DNA from: Leptolyngbya sp. 'hensonii'
GTDB taxonomy: Bacteria > Cyanobacteriota > Cyanobacteriia > GCF-001939115
Direction: 5' to 3'
Assembly (NCBI RefSeq): GCF_001939115.1
Contig: NZ_MQTZ01000042.1
Location: 1-64,000 of the forward strand
DNA length: 64,000 nt
Of the stretch, positions 1 to 7,177 are shown one piece after another. The notes under the pieces were generated by a model. That model was not told where the DNA came from and made no database searches. It worked only from the letters and a program-made list of their open reading frames with translations. The translations under genes and the position numbers were made by a program. Position 1 is the first letter of the stretch. Each line of letters starts with the position of its first letter.

Positions 1-376
1 GACTTACTGCAATCTCATGGGGTCAACTGATGGACTGACCTTTGAAGCCTTTATTTCCCAGAAACTTGTGCCTAAGTTATGGAAAGGTGCCTGTGTCATC
101 CTGGATAACTGCTCTATTCATCTGGGTGAAGACGTTAGAAATTTGATTGAGGATGCAGGAGCCAAGCTAATTTTCCTACCCCCTTACTCACCAGACTTTT
201 CGCCTATCGAGAATTGCTTTTCAAAGATTAAGAGCATTCTGCGTTCGATTAAGGCACGCAGTTATCCAGAACTTGCCAAAGCTATTGATGAAGCTTTCTC
301 CCAGGTGTCATCGAGCGACTTAAGGAACTGGTTCTCTCATTGCTGTTACTGTGCCTCACCAGCATAAAAAACGCTG
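1..376 (+). mobile_element. Right end of an IS630-type insertion sequence
   Basis: The boundary is inferred from protein homology, not from a seen terminal repeat. To the right of about 377, minus-strand sequence codes for conserved OmpR-family residues ending LTMKEFELLKY; to the left it codes for unrelated residues and the transposase lies on the other strand. TA at 377-378 is the likely target duplication. The left terminal repeat and the other half of the target gene lie outside the window. Confidence 0.7.
2..367 (+). CDS. IS630-family transposase, C-terminal part (5' end outside window)
   Basis: The reading frame is already open at the left edge, so this is the C-terminal ~121 residues of a DDE-type transposase. 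Visible signatures are VILDNCSIH (second catalytic Asp of the DDE triad) and LPPYSPDFSPIENCFSKIK (the final Asp/Glu region), both typical of the IS630/Tc1-mariner-like superfamily. The frame ends at 365-367. The element itself seems to end near 376, at a TA dinucleotide (377-378) where the disrupted nblR gene resumes; IS630 elements target TA. The frame is intact as far as it can be seen. Whether the element is complete cannot be judged, because its left end is outside the window. Confidence 0.85.
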   Translation, partial: TYCNLMGSTDGLTFEAFISQKLVPKLWKGACVILDNCSIHLGEDVRNLIEDAGAKLIFLPPYSPDFSPIENCFSKIKSILRSIKARSYPELAKAIDEAFSQVSSSDLRNWFSHCCYCASPA

Positions 377-879
377 TATTTGAGCAACTCAAACTCTTTC
401 ATCGTCAGTTCGATCGCGCGCTCACTCCGAAACGCCTGCCGGGTGGAAAGATCCAACACCAGATCACCAAACCGAAGCTGTTGGGTCCCCTCTGGATCGG
501 GTTGCAGATACAGGCGAATCAGATTGAGGAACTCGTCCGTCCGATAAGGCTTCAGGAAGTAGTCATCGGCACCGGCTTCCAGACAGGCAACTCGATCCTC
601 GACCGTGTCTCGTGACATCAACAACAACATGGGAACCCGCGTGCCCATACTGCGGAGCTGATTGCATAACCGGAGGCCAGAATCTCCGGTCAGCATCCGA
701 TCGATCACAATCAACGCCGGTTGCACCTCACGGACCTGGGAAATCCCACTATTGGCATCATGAGCCAGTACCGCATCGTAGCCTGACTCCTTCAGATCCA
801 GATAGACATTTTGAGCCAGCGACTCGTCCGGCTCGATCACCAGAACTCGGGGCAGTTGTTCGAGAGTTCCTGTACTCAT
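346..879 (-). pseudogene. nblR: NblR-like response regulator truncated by an insertion sequence
   Basis: An OmpR-family response regulator that lost most of its winged-helix DNA-binding domain. Residues 10-125 are a receiver domain with the phospho-acceptor position in ALIVIDRM (Asp60) and the switch-region Lys in YFLKPY (Lys110). The winged helix begins at about residue 135 (LRFGDLVLDLSTR) and reads normally to Tyr168; the last nine residues come from the insertion sequence. Overall similarity, including the ELTMKEFELLK segment and DTVEDRVACLEAGADDYF, is closest to what I recall of NblR, the regulator of phycobilisome degradation under nutrient stress; assignment to another cyanobacterial OmpR-type regulator (RpaB, ManR) is less likely but possible. 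Lacking helix 3 and the wing, the product should not bind DNA. It lies 156 bp downstream of nadK on the same strand. Confidence 0.75.
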
Positions 880-1035
880 AGGAGAAGCTCATCCACTGGT
901 GATGAGTATAAATACTTGCACGCCTCTTTGTTGTAGCACGATCGCGATCGAATTGGGGACTATGCACCAAAACGATCGCGACAGGACAAACAGGAACAAC
1001 CTTTGGGGTTGTCCTGAGTCCATGCCATCAATGGG

Positions 1036-1953
1036 TTAGGGCAATTCTACTGACGTAGGCTTGGCAATATGGGGTAGCCCCCAACCCAATTTCTCCCGCA
1101 GAAGATGGAAAAATTCTGGGGGCCGCAGCCGAATAAACCGGGCTGAGTATCCTGACTTTCGAATCAGCACATAATCATCTGGAAGCACAAAGCAGGCTGC
1201 ATTGCCATCTACGGTCACCACCAACCGGGTCGGATTGGCTGGAAAAATCATCACCGATTCCTGATCTGGAAAGACCAGCGCCCGGGACGCCAGAGAGTGG
1301 GGGCAGATCGGGACAAGCTGCATCACGGGCACGCCCGGAGCAATCACCGGGCCACCCGCAGAAAGGGAATAGGCAGTTGAGCCTGTTGGGGTACAGACGA
1401 TCAGCCCATCGGCAGCAATATCCACCGTGGCATGGCGGCCAATTTGAATTTCAAAGTGGCACATGCTGGTCAGGGGCTCCCGATGAATCACCATCTCATT
1501 CAGACAGAGGGCTTCCCAGAGCAGGGTATTCTCCCGAAAAATCTGAACGGATAACATGACCCGTTCCTCAATCTCGTAATGACCGGCCATGACCTTTTCA
1601 ATCGCTTGGGGAAGCTGATTCAAATAGGTTTCTGTCAAAAAACCCATGTGCCCCGTATTGATCGCTAGTATCGGTATCCCAGCCGGAGCGATCTGCCGAA
1701 AAGCAGCCAGCACAGTACCGTCTCCGCCTAGAGCTACCGCAAAAGTCATATCCTGATCAAACCCCGACGGAACCAGATACTCGATCGAGGTATGACAGAC
1801 AGGCCCTTCAGGCCCAGAACAGCCCAGGATGCCACCAATCCCTGTGGTCAGGCAGACTTCCCAACCAGCATGGGTCAACTTTTGCTCCAGTTCCTTAGCA
1901 GCGCGACATGCGGCAGGCTTAATATCGTTGTAAATAATGCCAGCTTTAGGCAC
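1036..1953 (-). CDS. nadK: NAD kinase
   Basis: ATP-dependent 2'-phosphorylation of NAD to NADP in the cytosol; cyanobacteria usually have two NAD kinases and need NADP for photosynthesis. The 305-residue length is normal. Diagnostic motifs are LGGDGT (about 75-80), the NE pair in CLNEMVIHR (about 152) and the glycine-rich [20 protein letters not shown] segment (about 181-200). The ATG at 1953 is 23 bp from the ycf39 stop codon, so the two genes are probably co-transcribed from further upstream, with nblR as the last member. I cannot tell which of the two cyanobacterial isoforms this is. Confidence 0.95.
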   Translation of the reverse strand: MPKAGIIYNDIKPAACRAAKELEQKLTHAGWEVCLTTGIGGILGCSGPEGPVCHTSIEYLVPSGFDQDMTFAVALGGDGTVLAAFRQIAPAGIPILAINTGHMGFLTETYLNQLPQAIEKVMAGHYEIEERVMLSVQIFRENTLLWEALCLNEMVIHREPLTSMCHFEIQIGRHATVDIAADGLIVCTPTGSTAYSLSAGGPVIAPGVPVMQLVPICPHSLASRALVFPDQESVMIFPANPTRLVVTVDGNAACFVLPDDYVLIRKSGYSARFIRLRPPEFFHLLREKLGWGLPHIAKPTSVELP

Positions 1954-1976
1954 ACTTCAAGTCCAGGTTGCGTGAG

Positions 1977-2945
1977 CTAGAAGGGAAACTTTTTCTTCGA
2001 CTGCTTTTTAGCAGATTGTTCGTAGTCCAGTTCCTTCAATTTCTTAAGAATACGGGCAAAGTAATCCTGCAGATAAGCTTCCAGCGTAGTTGTTTCTTGC
2101 GGATTCAGGCCGAAAACCTGGTAAACCTCTTCCATGGGGGCATTGAGGGGGTTACCCGTTGCCAAAACCTCCGTAAAGGCTAGACGATCGGCCACATTCC
2201 AGGTCCATTTAAAAAAGCGGGCCGTTCGCCGAACTGTTCGCAACAGGTTAATCGGCATCCGGGTGATTTTCGCTTCCTGACCTGAGAGTCGTTCGCACAG
2301 GCGAATAATCTCATAGCTACTCCAGGCCCGAGAACCGACAACCGGGAAGGACTTCCCTGCGGTCGCAGGAACGGAGAGCGCCCGCACTGCAAACTTGGCG
2401 ATATCCTGGGTATCCATATAGGCGATCGGAGAGGTTTCACCCATCACCCAGACCGCCTGCCGCTCCAGAATCGGAATGGCATACTGACTGATTAACCCCT
2501 GTAAAAAGCCACAGGGGCGCAGGATCGTGTAATTCAGACCAGATTCTGCCAGGAAGACTTCTGTACAGCGCTTGACTTCCATCAAGGGAACCTCCGGAAA
2601 CTTCTCAGCATCCAGAATCGAAAAGAAGACAAATCGTTCGACACCAGCAGTCTTGGCTGCTTGAATCAAATTGACTTGGCCTTCCCAATCCACCTGCTTA
2701 ATGCTGAGGGAATCCGTCGGACGGGCCGTTGCGGCATCAATCACAGCACTAATCCCGGCCAGAGCAGGGGGTAAACTTTCTGGCTCACACAGGTCTCCCC
2801 GAATCAGCTCAGCCCCCCACTCTTTCAAAAAAGCTGCTTTCTTAAGGCTTCTAACCAGGCAACGAACTTGATAACCCTCATCCAGGGCACGTCGTGTCAC
2901 CTGTCTTCCGAGGGTACCAGTGGCACCCACAACTAATAAACTCAT
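1977..2945 (-). CDS. ycf39: Ycf39/HCF244-type atypical short-chain dehydrogenase, PSII assembly factor
   Basis: NmrA-like Rossmann protein of 322 residues. Ycf39 works with chlorophyll synthase and high-light-inducible proteins in delivering chlorophyll to newly made D1 during photosystem II assembly. The NADP-binding motif VVGATGTLGRQV opens the protein (residues 5-16), and the conserved RFVFFSILDAEKFPEVPLM and LNYTILRPCGF segments follow. The catalytic YxxxK of classical dehydrogenases is absent, as expected for this atypical group. The C-terminus is very basic (KKQSKKKFPF). petM lies 97 bp upstream and nadK 23 bp downstream on the same strand. Confidence 0.9.
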   Translation of the reverse strand: MSLLVVGATGTLGRQVTRRALDEGYQVRCLVRSLKKAAFLKEWGAELIRGDLCEPESLPPALAGISAVIDAATARPTDSLSIKQVDWEGQVNLIQAAKTAGVERFVFFSILDAEKFPEVPLMEVKRCTEVFLAESGLNYTILRPCGFLQGLISQYAIPILERQAVWVMGETSPIAYMDTQDIAKFAVRALSVPATAGKSFPVVGSRAWSSYEIIRLCERLSGQEAKITRMPINLLRTVRRTARFFKWTWNVADRLAFTEVLATGNPLNAPMEEVYQVFGLNPQETTTLEAYLQDYFARILKKLKELDYEQSAKKQSKKKFPF

Positions 2946-3041
2946 CAGGAATGTAACAGTGAATTGTTAACTTTTATAAAAGTCTATCAGAAATTACGGT
3001 CCGCTCACATTCAAAGCGGTGTAATTCCATTTCTGTTTCTG

Positions 3042-3143
3042 TTACTCTTCGCCGCCTTGAATCTTCAGCAACACAAACCCCATGCCCAGGCCAACCAGAA
3101 TCAGGGTGGATGACAGAATAGCTGCAGACATCATTTCGCTCAT
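3042..3143 (-). CDS. petM: Cytochrome b6f complex subunit PetM (33 aa)
   Basis: A complete 33-residue ORF, MSEMMSAAILSSTLILVG onward, with one transmembrane helix (about residues 8-27) and the C-terminus LLKIQGGEE. Both the helix and the KIQGGE tail match subunit VII (PetM) of the thylakoid cytochrome b6f complex, which carries electrons from plastoquinol to plastocyanin or cytochrome c6. The Shine-Dalgarno GAGG lies about 10 bp before the ATG, inside GAGGTAGATCCA. Length and sequence are as usual for the family. It is the first gene of the petM-ycf39-nadK-nblR minus-strand series, tying electron transport, PSII assembly and NADP supply together. Confidence 0.93.
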   Translation of the reverse strand: MSEMMSAAILSSTLILVGLGMGFVLLKIQGGEE

Positions 3144-3388
3144 TGGATCTACCTCAAGTGGATATGGAGAAACTATCGTCAGACTAGGGTTAGGAACAAT
3201 CAATCTTGCGAGGTGAAGGCTCGGTTCCCCACAGGGGGAGCAGGCCCTTCCATCCCCAGCAAAATTTCTGTTTTGGTGTAATACAGATAAGGACGCCGGA
3301 GCAGAATCCTGCCATAGGAGACTTTAGCTGATCATCAACGGCCTTTCCTAACGAAGACATTGTAATCCAGAAGCGATCCCTGATAGAC

Positions 3389-4447
3389 ATGCCGGAGATA
3401 TCCCCATCCTCCCCTCACCTGGCCGTTACCCTGGGCGATCCTGCCGGAATTGGCCCAGAAGTGATTCTGAAAGCCCTGGCCGATCGTGACCTGTGGGCTA
3501 GCTGCACTCTCACTGTTGTCGGAAGTCGTCGCCTCCTGGAAGCCTCTTACCAGCGGTTGCACCAAGCCCCCCATCTCTCTGCCCCGATCGTCGATCCGGC
3601 ACAACTCTCGATTTTGGATATCGAATTAGATTCATCTATCGTTCAGGCGATCTTGCCTGGTCAGGGGAATGCCGCCAGTGGCGAGGCCAGTTTCATCTAC
3701 CTGATGACCGCGATTCAGCAAACCCTGGCCGGGCAATTCGATGGTATTGTCACAGGACCAATTTCCAAAGCAGCCTGGACTGCCGCCGGTCATCCCTATC
3801 CGGGTCAAACAGAACTATTGGCAGAGCAGGCCGGGGTGACGCGATATGGCATGCTCTTCGTGGCTCGATCGCCGCACACAGGCTTGACCTTGAGGACCTT
3901 GCTGGCCACCACCCATATTCCCCTGTGCCAGGTCCCTGGTATGTTGGGTCCAGAATTGCTCAGTACCAAGCTGAACCTGCTGCTAGATTGCCTGGAGCGG
4001 GACTTTGGTTTGACCCGTCCCAGCATCGCCATTGCTGGATTAAATCCCCACAGCGGTGAACAGGGTCAGTTAGGCCGGGAGGAACAGGATTGGCTCATCC
4101 CCTGGCTCCAGGACACCCGATTGCGCCTCCCCCACCTGATCCTGGATGGCCCTATCCCACCAGATACTCTCTGGGTCAAGCCCGGCCAGGCTTGGTATGG
4201 ACCGCATGCCCCCCTTGCCCATGATGCCTACCTCGCCCTATACCACGATCAGGGGCTCATCCCGGTGAAGCTCCTCGCTTTCGATCGAGCGGTCAATACC
4301 TCGATTGGATTACCGTTTATCCGTACCTCTCCTGATCATGGAACGGCTTTCGATATCGTCGATCGGGGAATTGCCGATGCAACCAGCTTGCGAGCCGCAA
4401 TTCAATTTGCGATTGAGATCTCGAATAAGCGGAAGCGGTCTCTGTAA
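3389..4447 (+). CDS. pdxA: 4-hydroxythreonine-4-phosphate dehydrogenase
   Basis: NAD-dependent enzyme of the DXP-dependent vitamin B6 pathway, oxidising 4-phosphohydroxy-L-threonine before PdxJ. The protein is 352 residues, a usual length. The N-terminus [18 protein letters not shown] is diagnostic. The three metal-binding histidines expected from the E. coli enzyme are present in [15 protein letters not shown] and YHDQGL, and the end shows [15 protein letters not shown]. The substrate-contact GHTE motif of E. coli reads GQTE here; I believe this is common in cyanobacteria but cannot check. It diverges from petM across a 245-bp gap that must hold both promoters. Confidence 0.95.
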   Translation: MPEISPSSPHLAVTLGDPAGIGPEVILKALADRDLWASCTLTVVGSRRLLEASYQRLHQAPHLSAPIVDPAQLSILDIELDSSIVQAILPGQGNAASGEASFIYLMTAIQQTLAGQFDGIVTGPISKAAWTAAGHPYPGQTELLAEQAGVTRYGMLFVARSPHTGLTLRTLLATTHIPLCQVPGMLGPELLSTKLNLLLDCLERDFGLTRPSIAIAGLNPHSGEQGQLGREEQDWLIPWLQDTRLRLPHLILDGPIPPDTLWVKPGQAWYGPHAPLAHDAYLALYHDQGLIPVKLLAFDRAVNTSIGLPFIRTSPDHGTAFDIVDRGIADATSLRAAIQFAIEISNKRKRSL

Positions 4448-4486
4448 CTGCACCAGTAACACTCCAGGCATGCAGGTGTCTCCAGC

Positions 4487-4511
4487 CCCCAGGGGATTGC
4501 ATTACCTGGGG
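4487..4511 (+). terminator. Possible pdxA terminator hairpin
   Basis: Perfect 7-bp arms CCCCAGG and CCTGGGG with an 11-base loop, 40 bp after the pdxA stop. No T-run follows, so intrinsic termination is uncertain. Confidence 0.3.
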
Positions 4512-4603
4512 ACATTTGAATTCAAGCAAACGCTGAAGATTAACTAAAGGTTAGAAAAAAGGAGAGTGGGTCAAAGTTTAATGACTTTTGTAATCTAAAT
4601 TAA

Positions 4604-4609
4604 TATAAT
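4604..4609 (+). promoter_or_regulatory. Candidate -10 box for the small-ORF/DUF4327 pair
   Basis: TATAAT in an AT-rich stretch, 29 bp before the ATG of the 57-codon ORF. No good -35 sits at the right distance. Inference only. Confidence 0.35.
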
Positions 4610-4637
4610 CATCAAGAGAGCAGCGTGAAAATAGAAA

Positions 4638-4811
4638 ATGTTCAGTATAGCCGAATACAAAGTCAAGCTATATCAAGTTAGCGTTCAATTCTTGCGCATC
4701 ATTCGCGACTTTAGCAGTTTCAACTATAAGATTTCTGAATCTTCCGGCATCAATTTTCTTGGAATCGATCATCAGAGCAACAGTCAGACCTATCTTTGGG
4801 GTGAGTTATGA
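4638..4811 (+). CDS. Small ORF (57 aa) overlapping the DUF4327 gene start
   Basis: ATG at 4638, TGA at 4809-4811, giving 57 residues beginning MFSIAEYKVKLYQVSVQF and ending SQTYLWGEL. The last codons overlap the next gene in an ATGA arrangement (next ATG at 4808), the classic layout for translational coupling. The composition is protein-like: an amphipathic N-terminal half (EYKVKLYQVSVQFLRIIRDF), then a polar half. A TATAAT box lies 29 bp upstream. I recognise no family. Coding status rests on the overlap, promoter and composition; homologues in related genomes would decide it. Confidence 0.45.
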   Translation: MFSIAEYKVKLYQVSVQFLRIIRDFSSFNYKISESSGINFLGIDHQSNSQTYLWGEL

Positions 4812-5029
4812 TTCAATCTATCCAGTACTCCCTAGATGTTATTCAGGATGAGGCCCGTCAGCTTGTTCAGAAAGGAGTAGTCAGTCGCCAGCAACCGATT
4901 TATGTTCTCTGCAACTACATTCCAGCCCGTGAGTGGGGTTGGGTAGAATCTGAGCTAGAAAAAAGTGACTTTCTCCTCAGAGATCGCATTGGCGACCTGA
5001 TCAGTCATGAAAATTGGGAAAACGATTAA
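4808..5029 (+). CDS. DUF4327 family protein, function unknown
   Basis: A 73-residue protein matching my memory of the cyanobacteria-specific DUF4327 family: an N-terminal helix VIQDEARQLVQKGVV, then the conserved QPIYVLCNYIPAREW block (residues 29-43) and a LRDRIGDLI segment near the end. No signal peptide or membrane segment is visible, so it is probably cytosolic. Family members have no established function. The start overlaps the preceding 57-codon ORF by four bases (ATGA), suggesting the two are translated together. Confidence 0.75.
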   Translation: MIQSIQYSLDVIQDEARQLVQKGVVSRQQPIYVLCNYIPAREWGWVESELEKSDFLLRDRIGDLISHENWEND

Positions 5030-5087
5030 GTCGAGGTTTGACCCGTTTCGCTCCTGATCACCCTGGCTCCTACAGGAGCTTAGATTC

Positions 5088-5277
5088 AATAACCTGGAGT
5101 TCTTCAGCCCTCCCCGGGTTACTAAAATTGGGAAGTCTGCGTTAGCGGACCTCCCAATCATGATTTCAACTTGAGCGGCTAAAAAGTTTCAGCTTTAAAC
5201 CTCTCGCTTCGAAGAGACTTTTCTACGCCTCTCCCCTTAGGAACGGGAATTAAATAACCTGGAGTTCTTCAGCCCTC
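5088..5277. repeat. Direct repeat, two 25-bp copies 165 bp apart
   Basis: Copies at 5088-5112 and 5253-5277 are identical and begin AATAACCTGGAGTTCTTC. The second runs straight into the 52-bp palindrome, the first is followed by a different hairpin, so the repeat may mark the ends of a small mobile or palindromic element. Confidence 0.75.
5127..5158 (-). repeat. Imperfect hairpin
   Basis: Arms starting ATTGGGA and ending TCCCAAT around the loop GTTA; 14 pairs with one mismatch and, read on the minus strand, one G-U pair. No T-run follows. Confidence 0.5.
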
Positions 5278-5324
5278 ACCCCCTGCCCCTCTCCCAAATT
5301 TGGGAGAGGGGCAGGGGGTGAGGG
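5273..5324. repeat. Perfect 52-bp palindrome
   Basis: Two 26-base arms are exact reverse complements with no spacer; the centre is CCCAAATTTGGG and the arms are C-rich or G-rich (CCCTCACCCCCTGCCCC at the left). Between two converging genes it may act as a terminator for both. It also resembles the dispersed GGGAGAGGG-type palindromes common in cyanobacterial genomes. Confidence 0.85.
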
Positions 5325-5347
5325 CAATCAGGAGTTTGACACTTTAT

Positions 5348-5725
5348 TTAATTCTCATTCCTTAGCCGTTCGACTTCTGCCCTTAAGGCAGCAATCTGAG
5401 CGGTTAATGCCTCTAATTCTACCTGGGCATCAGGATTACCATTTCTCACAGTAACTCCATCTGCTCCCAATGGAGACGAAGCAGGATAGCGCTGCTGTTC
5501 CTGTTTATGAGCCCAGAAAGTATCAACAAAATTGCGGGCTTCCTGCTCGGTTGCTGCCCCTTTGGTGGCCCATTCCTCCGATAATTGACTCCATTGCTCA
5601 GACAACTGGGTGAAGCCCTGGTTCCGCTTTTGGGGATCCTGTAAGGTCTCAATTACAGAAGCGGCGGCCCCCAGGGAGATACGAAATCCTTTTTGTAAGA
5701 GCTGAAAAAGATTGTCAGAATTCAT
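5348..5725 (-). CDS. Conserved hypothetical protein with C-terminal coiled coil (125 aa)
   Basis: No named family recognised. Residues 1-80 look helical and phasin-like: FQLLQKGFRISLGAAASVIETLQDP, then NFVDTFWAHK. Residues 100-125 form a short heptad coiled coil (LEALTAQIAALRAEVERLRNEN), as in the poly(3-hydroxyalkanoate) granule and related small accessory proteins, but that comparison is only suggestive. No signal peptide. The ATG at 5725 is 93 bp downstream of the next minus-strand gene, so the two could share a transcript. Confidence 0.7.
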   Translation of the reverse strand: MNSDNLFQLLQKGFRISLGAAASVIETLQDPQKRNQGFTQLSEQWSQLSEEWATKGAATEQEARNFVDTFWAHKQEQQRYPASSPLGADGVTVRNGNPDAQVELEALTAQIAALRAEVERLRNEN

Positions 5726-5817
5726 GGCTGCCCTTCTGCTTACTTTAGTAGTTTGGACTTAATGAAGTCGATCTACTCTGATTTTACTCTCCGGATTCGA
5801 ACTGCAACATTCATTCA

Positions 5818-6168
5818 CTAAACCTGTTCCAGATAATGGTTCAGGTCTTCCCGAATCCGGGTGAGTTCAGTCTCAGTGGTCAGACGAATTCGATCGTCCC
5901 GGAGCGTCACTAAAACCTTGGCGGCAAAGGGGGTTGGCCAGATATTGGGGTTGCAAAATAGTTCCAGGAAAACGTCGCCCTGGTAGCGATACTCCATCGA
6001 CTGCTGTGGGTTGGCTTTTGCTCCACCCGGAATTCCCTTGGCTGCGACTGCTTTGAGACGCTCCATGAGTTCAGAAATTGCGGTTTGCAGATCTTGTGCC
6101 GCATCAGGGGTGAAACTGAAGGAAACAGACCCTTCCGTTAAATTCAGAGTCAGAGGAATAGAAACCAT
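5818..6168 (-). CDS. Conserved hypothetical protein (116 aa)
   Basis: Function unknown. The N-terminus MVSIPLTLNLTEGSVSFSF reads as beta strands, followed by a helix (DLQTAISELMERLKAVAAKG), a YRYQGDVFLELFCNPN strand region and a C-terminal helix (ELTRIREDLNHYLEQV). No signal peptide or membrane segment. It diverges from the CDF transporter gene (53 bp between the two start codons) and may be transcribed with the downstream coiled-coil gene. Codon use is like that of its neighbours, so it is probably real. Confidence 0.7.
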   Translation of the reverse strand: MVSIPLTLNLTEGSVSFSFTPDAAQDLQTAISELMERLKAVAAKGIPGGAKANPQQSMEYRYQGDVFLELFCNPNIWPTPFAAKVLVTLRDDRIRLTTETELTRIREDLNHYLEQV

Positions 6169-6221
6169 GGCTGGGGAACTTGATATTCTGAATCTTAATA
6201 GTACCGTTGCAGGGACCGAAT

Positions 6222-7166
6222 GTGACCATTGATCAACGCCCTACTGTTCGTCGAGTTCTGATCATTACCCTGGTGCTCAATCTGTTGGTCATGATCTTGA
6301 AAGCAGTAGTTGGGTTTTTAACCGGATCTTTAAGCCTGCTCTCTGACGCCCTCCATAGTGTAACGGACAGTGCCAACAATATTCTGGGGCTTGTTGCCAG
6401 CCGCTTTTCCTCCCCCGAGCCCGATCGGGAACATCCCTATGGCCATCAAAAATATGAGGCGGTCGGAGCCCTGGGAATTGCTGCCTTTTTGGGGATCGCC
6501 TGTTTTGAAATTTTGTCGGGGGCGATCGAGCGGATCTTATATCCTCCCACAGAGCCACTGCGAATTTCTGCGGTGGAACTCTGGCTACTGCTCATTGTTC
6601 TGGGCATTAACATTTTTGTTGCTTTCTACGAGCGTCACATCGGGCAAAAAATCGGTAACGCTATTCTGATCGCAGACGCCAAGCATACGATGAGTGATAT
6701 CTGGGTCACCATCACTGTTCTGGCTGGCCTGCTCGCCTTCTGGATGGGTGGAGCACGCTTTCCCTGGTTGCAATGGTTGGATGTCGGGTTAGCGTTCCCA
6801 GTCGCCCTGCTGGTGTTTTCCAGTGGTTGGTCTGTACTGCAGGACAATTTACCCTGGTTAGTGGATGAAATGGCGATCGCCCCAGAAGCTATCTACAGCA
6901 TTGCGATGAAAGTGGAAGGGGTTTTGAACTGTCATGAAATTGCCTCCCGTGGTGTTGTGGGTCGGCAAGTTTTCATTGAAATGCATCTGATTGTCAATGT
7001 CACCGATGTGGAAACTTCCCACCAGATTACGGAAGAAATTGAAGCCCAGTTGCTCGAACAATACGGACCAGCCCGCATTGTCATTCATGTCGAACCCCCG
7101 AGATACTACTCGGATCAGATCAGCTTCAGCCAGAGTAACCCTGATATTCCCCTGGAAGAGAGCTAA
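6222..7166 (+). CDS. Cation diffusion facilitator (CDF) family metal efflux transporter
   Basis: Inner-membrane metal/proton antiporter. The HxxxD pairs that form the transport site appear in TM2 (DALHSVTDSANN) and TM5 (DAKHTMSDIWV), and HPYGHQKYE is conserved between TM2 and TM3; the soluble C-terminal domain runs from about residue 210. His-Asp pairs in both helices fit zinc or a related divalent metal, but iron, cobalt and manganese cannot be excluded. I prefer the GTG at 6222 (314 aa), preceded by AGGGA at 7-bp spacing, over the TTG at 6207 that would give 319 residues. No metal regulator is adjacent. Confidence 0.88.
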   Translation: MTIDQRPTVRRVLIITLVLNLLVMILKAVVGFLTGSLSLLSDALHSVTDSANNILGLVASRFSSPEPDREHPYGHQKYEAVGALGIAAFLGIACFEILSGAIERILYPPTEPLRISAVELWLLLIVLGINIFVAFYERHIGQKIGNAILIADAKHTMSDIWVTITVLAGLLAFWMGGARFPWLQWLDVGLAFPVALLVFSSGWSVLQDNLPWLVDEMAIAPEAIYSIAMKVEGVLNCHEIASRGVVGRQVFIEMHLIVNVTDVETSHQITEEIEAQLLEQYGPARIVIHVEPPRYYSDQISFSQSNPDIPLEES

Positions 7167-7177
7167 TGTCCATGGCT

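Larger units (their letters stand above)
5030..5347. other. Gene-free convergent region rich in inverted and direct repeats
   Basis: 318 bp between the DUF4327 gene and the next, convergent gene. It contains a 25-bp direct repeat (5088-5112 and 5253-5277), a 32-bp imperfect hairpin (5127-5158) and a perfect 52-bp palindrome (5273-5324). No coding potential seen. Confidence 0.8.

Noticed and set aside
5775-5815. GTTCGAATCC on the minus strand, like a tRNA T-loop
   Set aside because: Flanking bases do not form the T-stem and no other tRNA arm is near.
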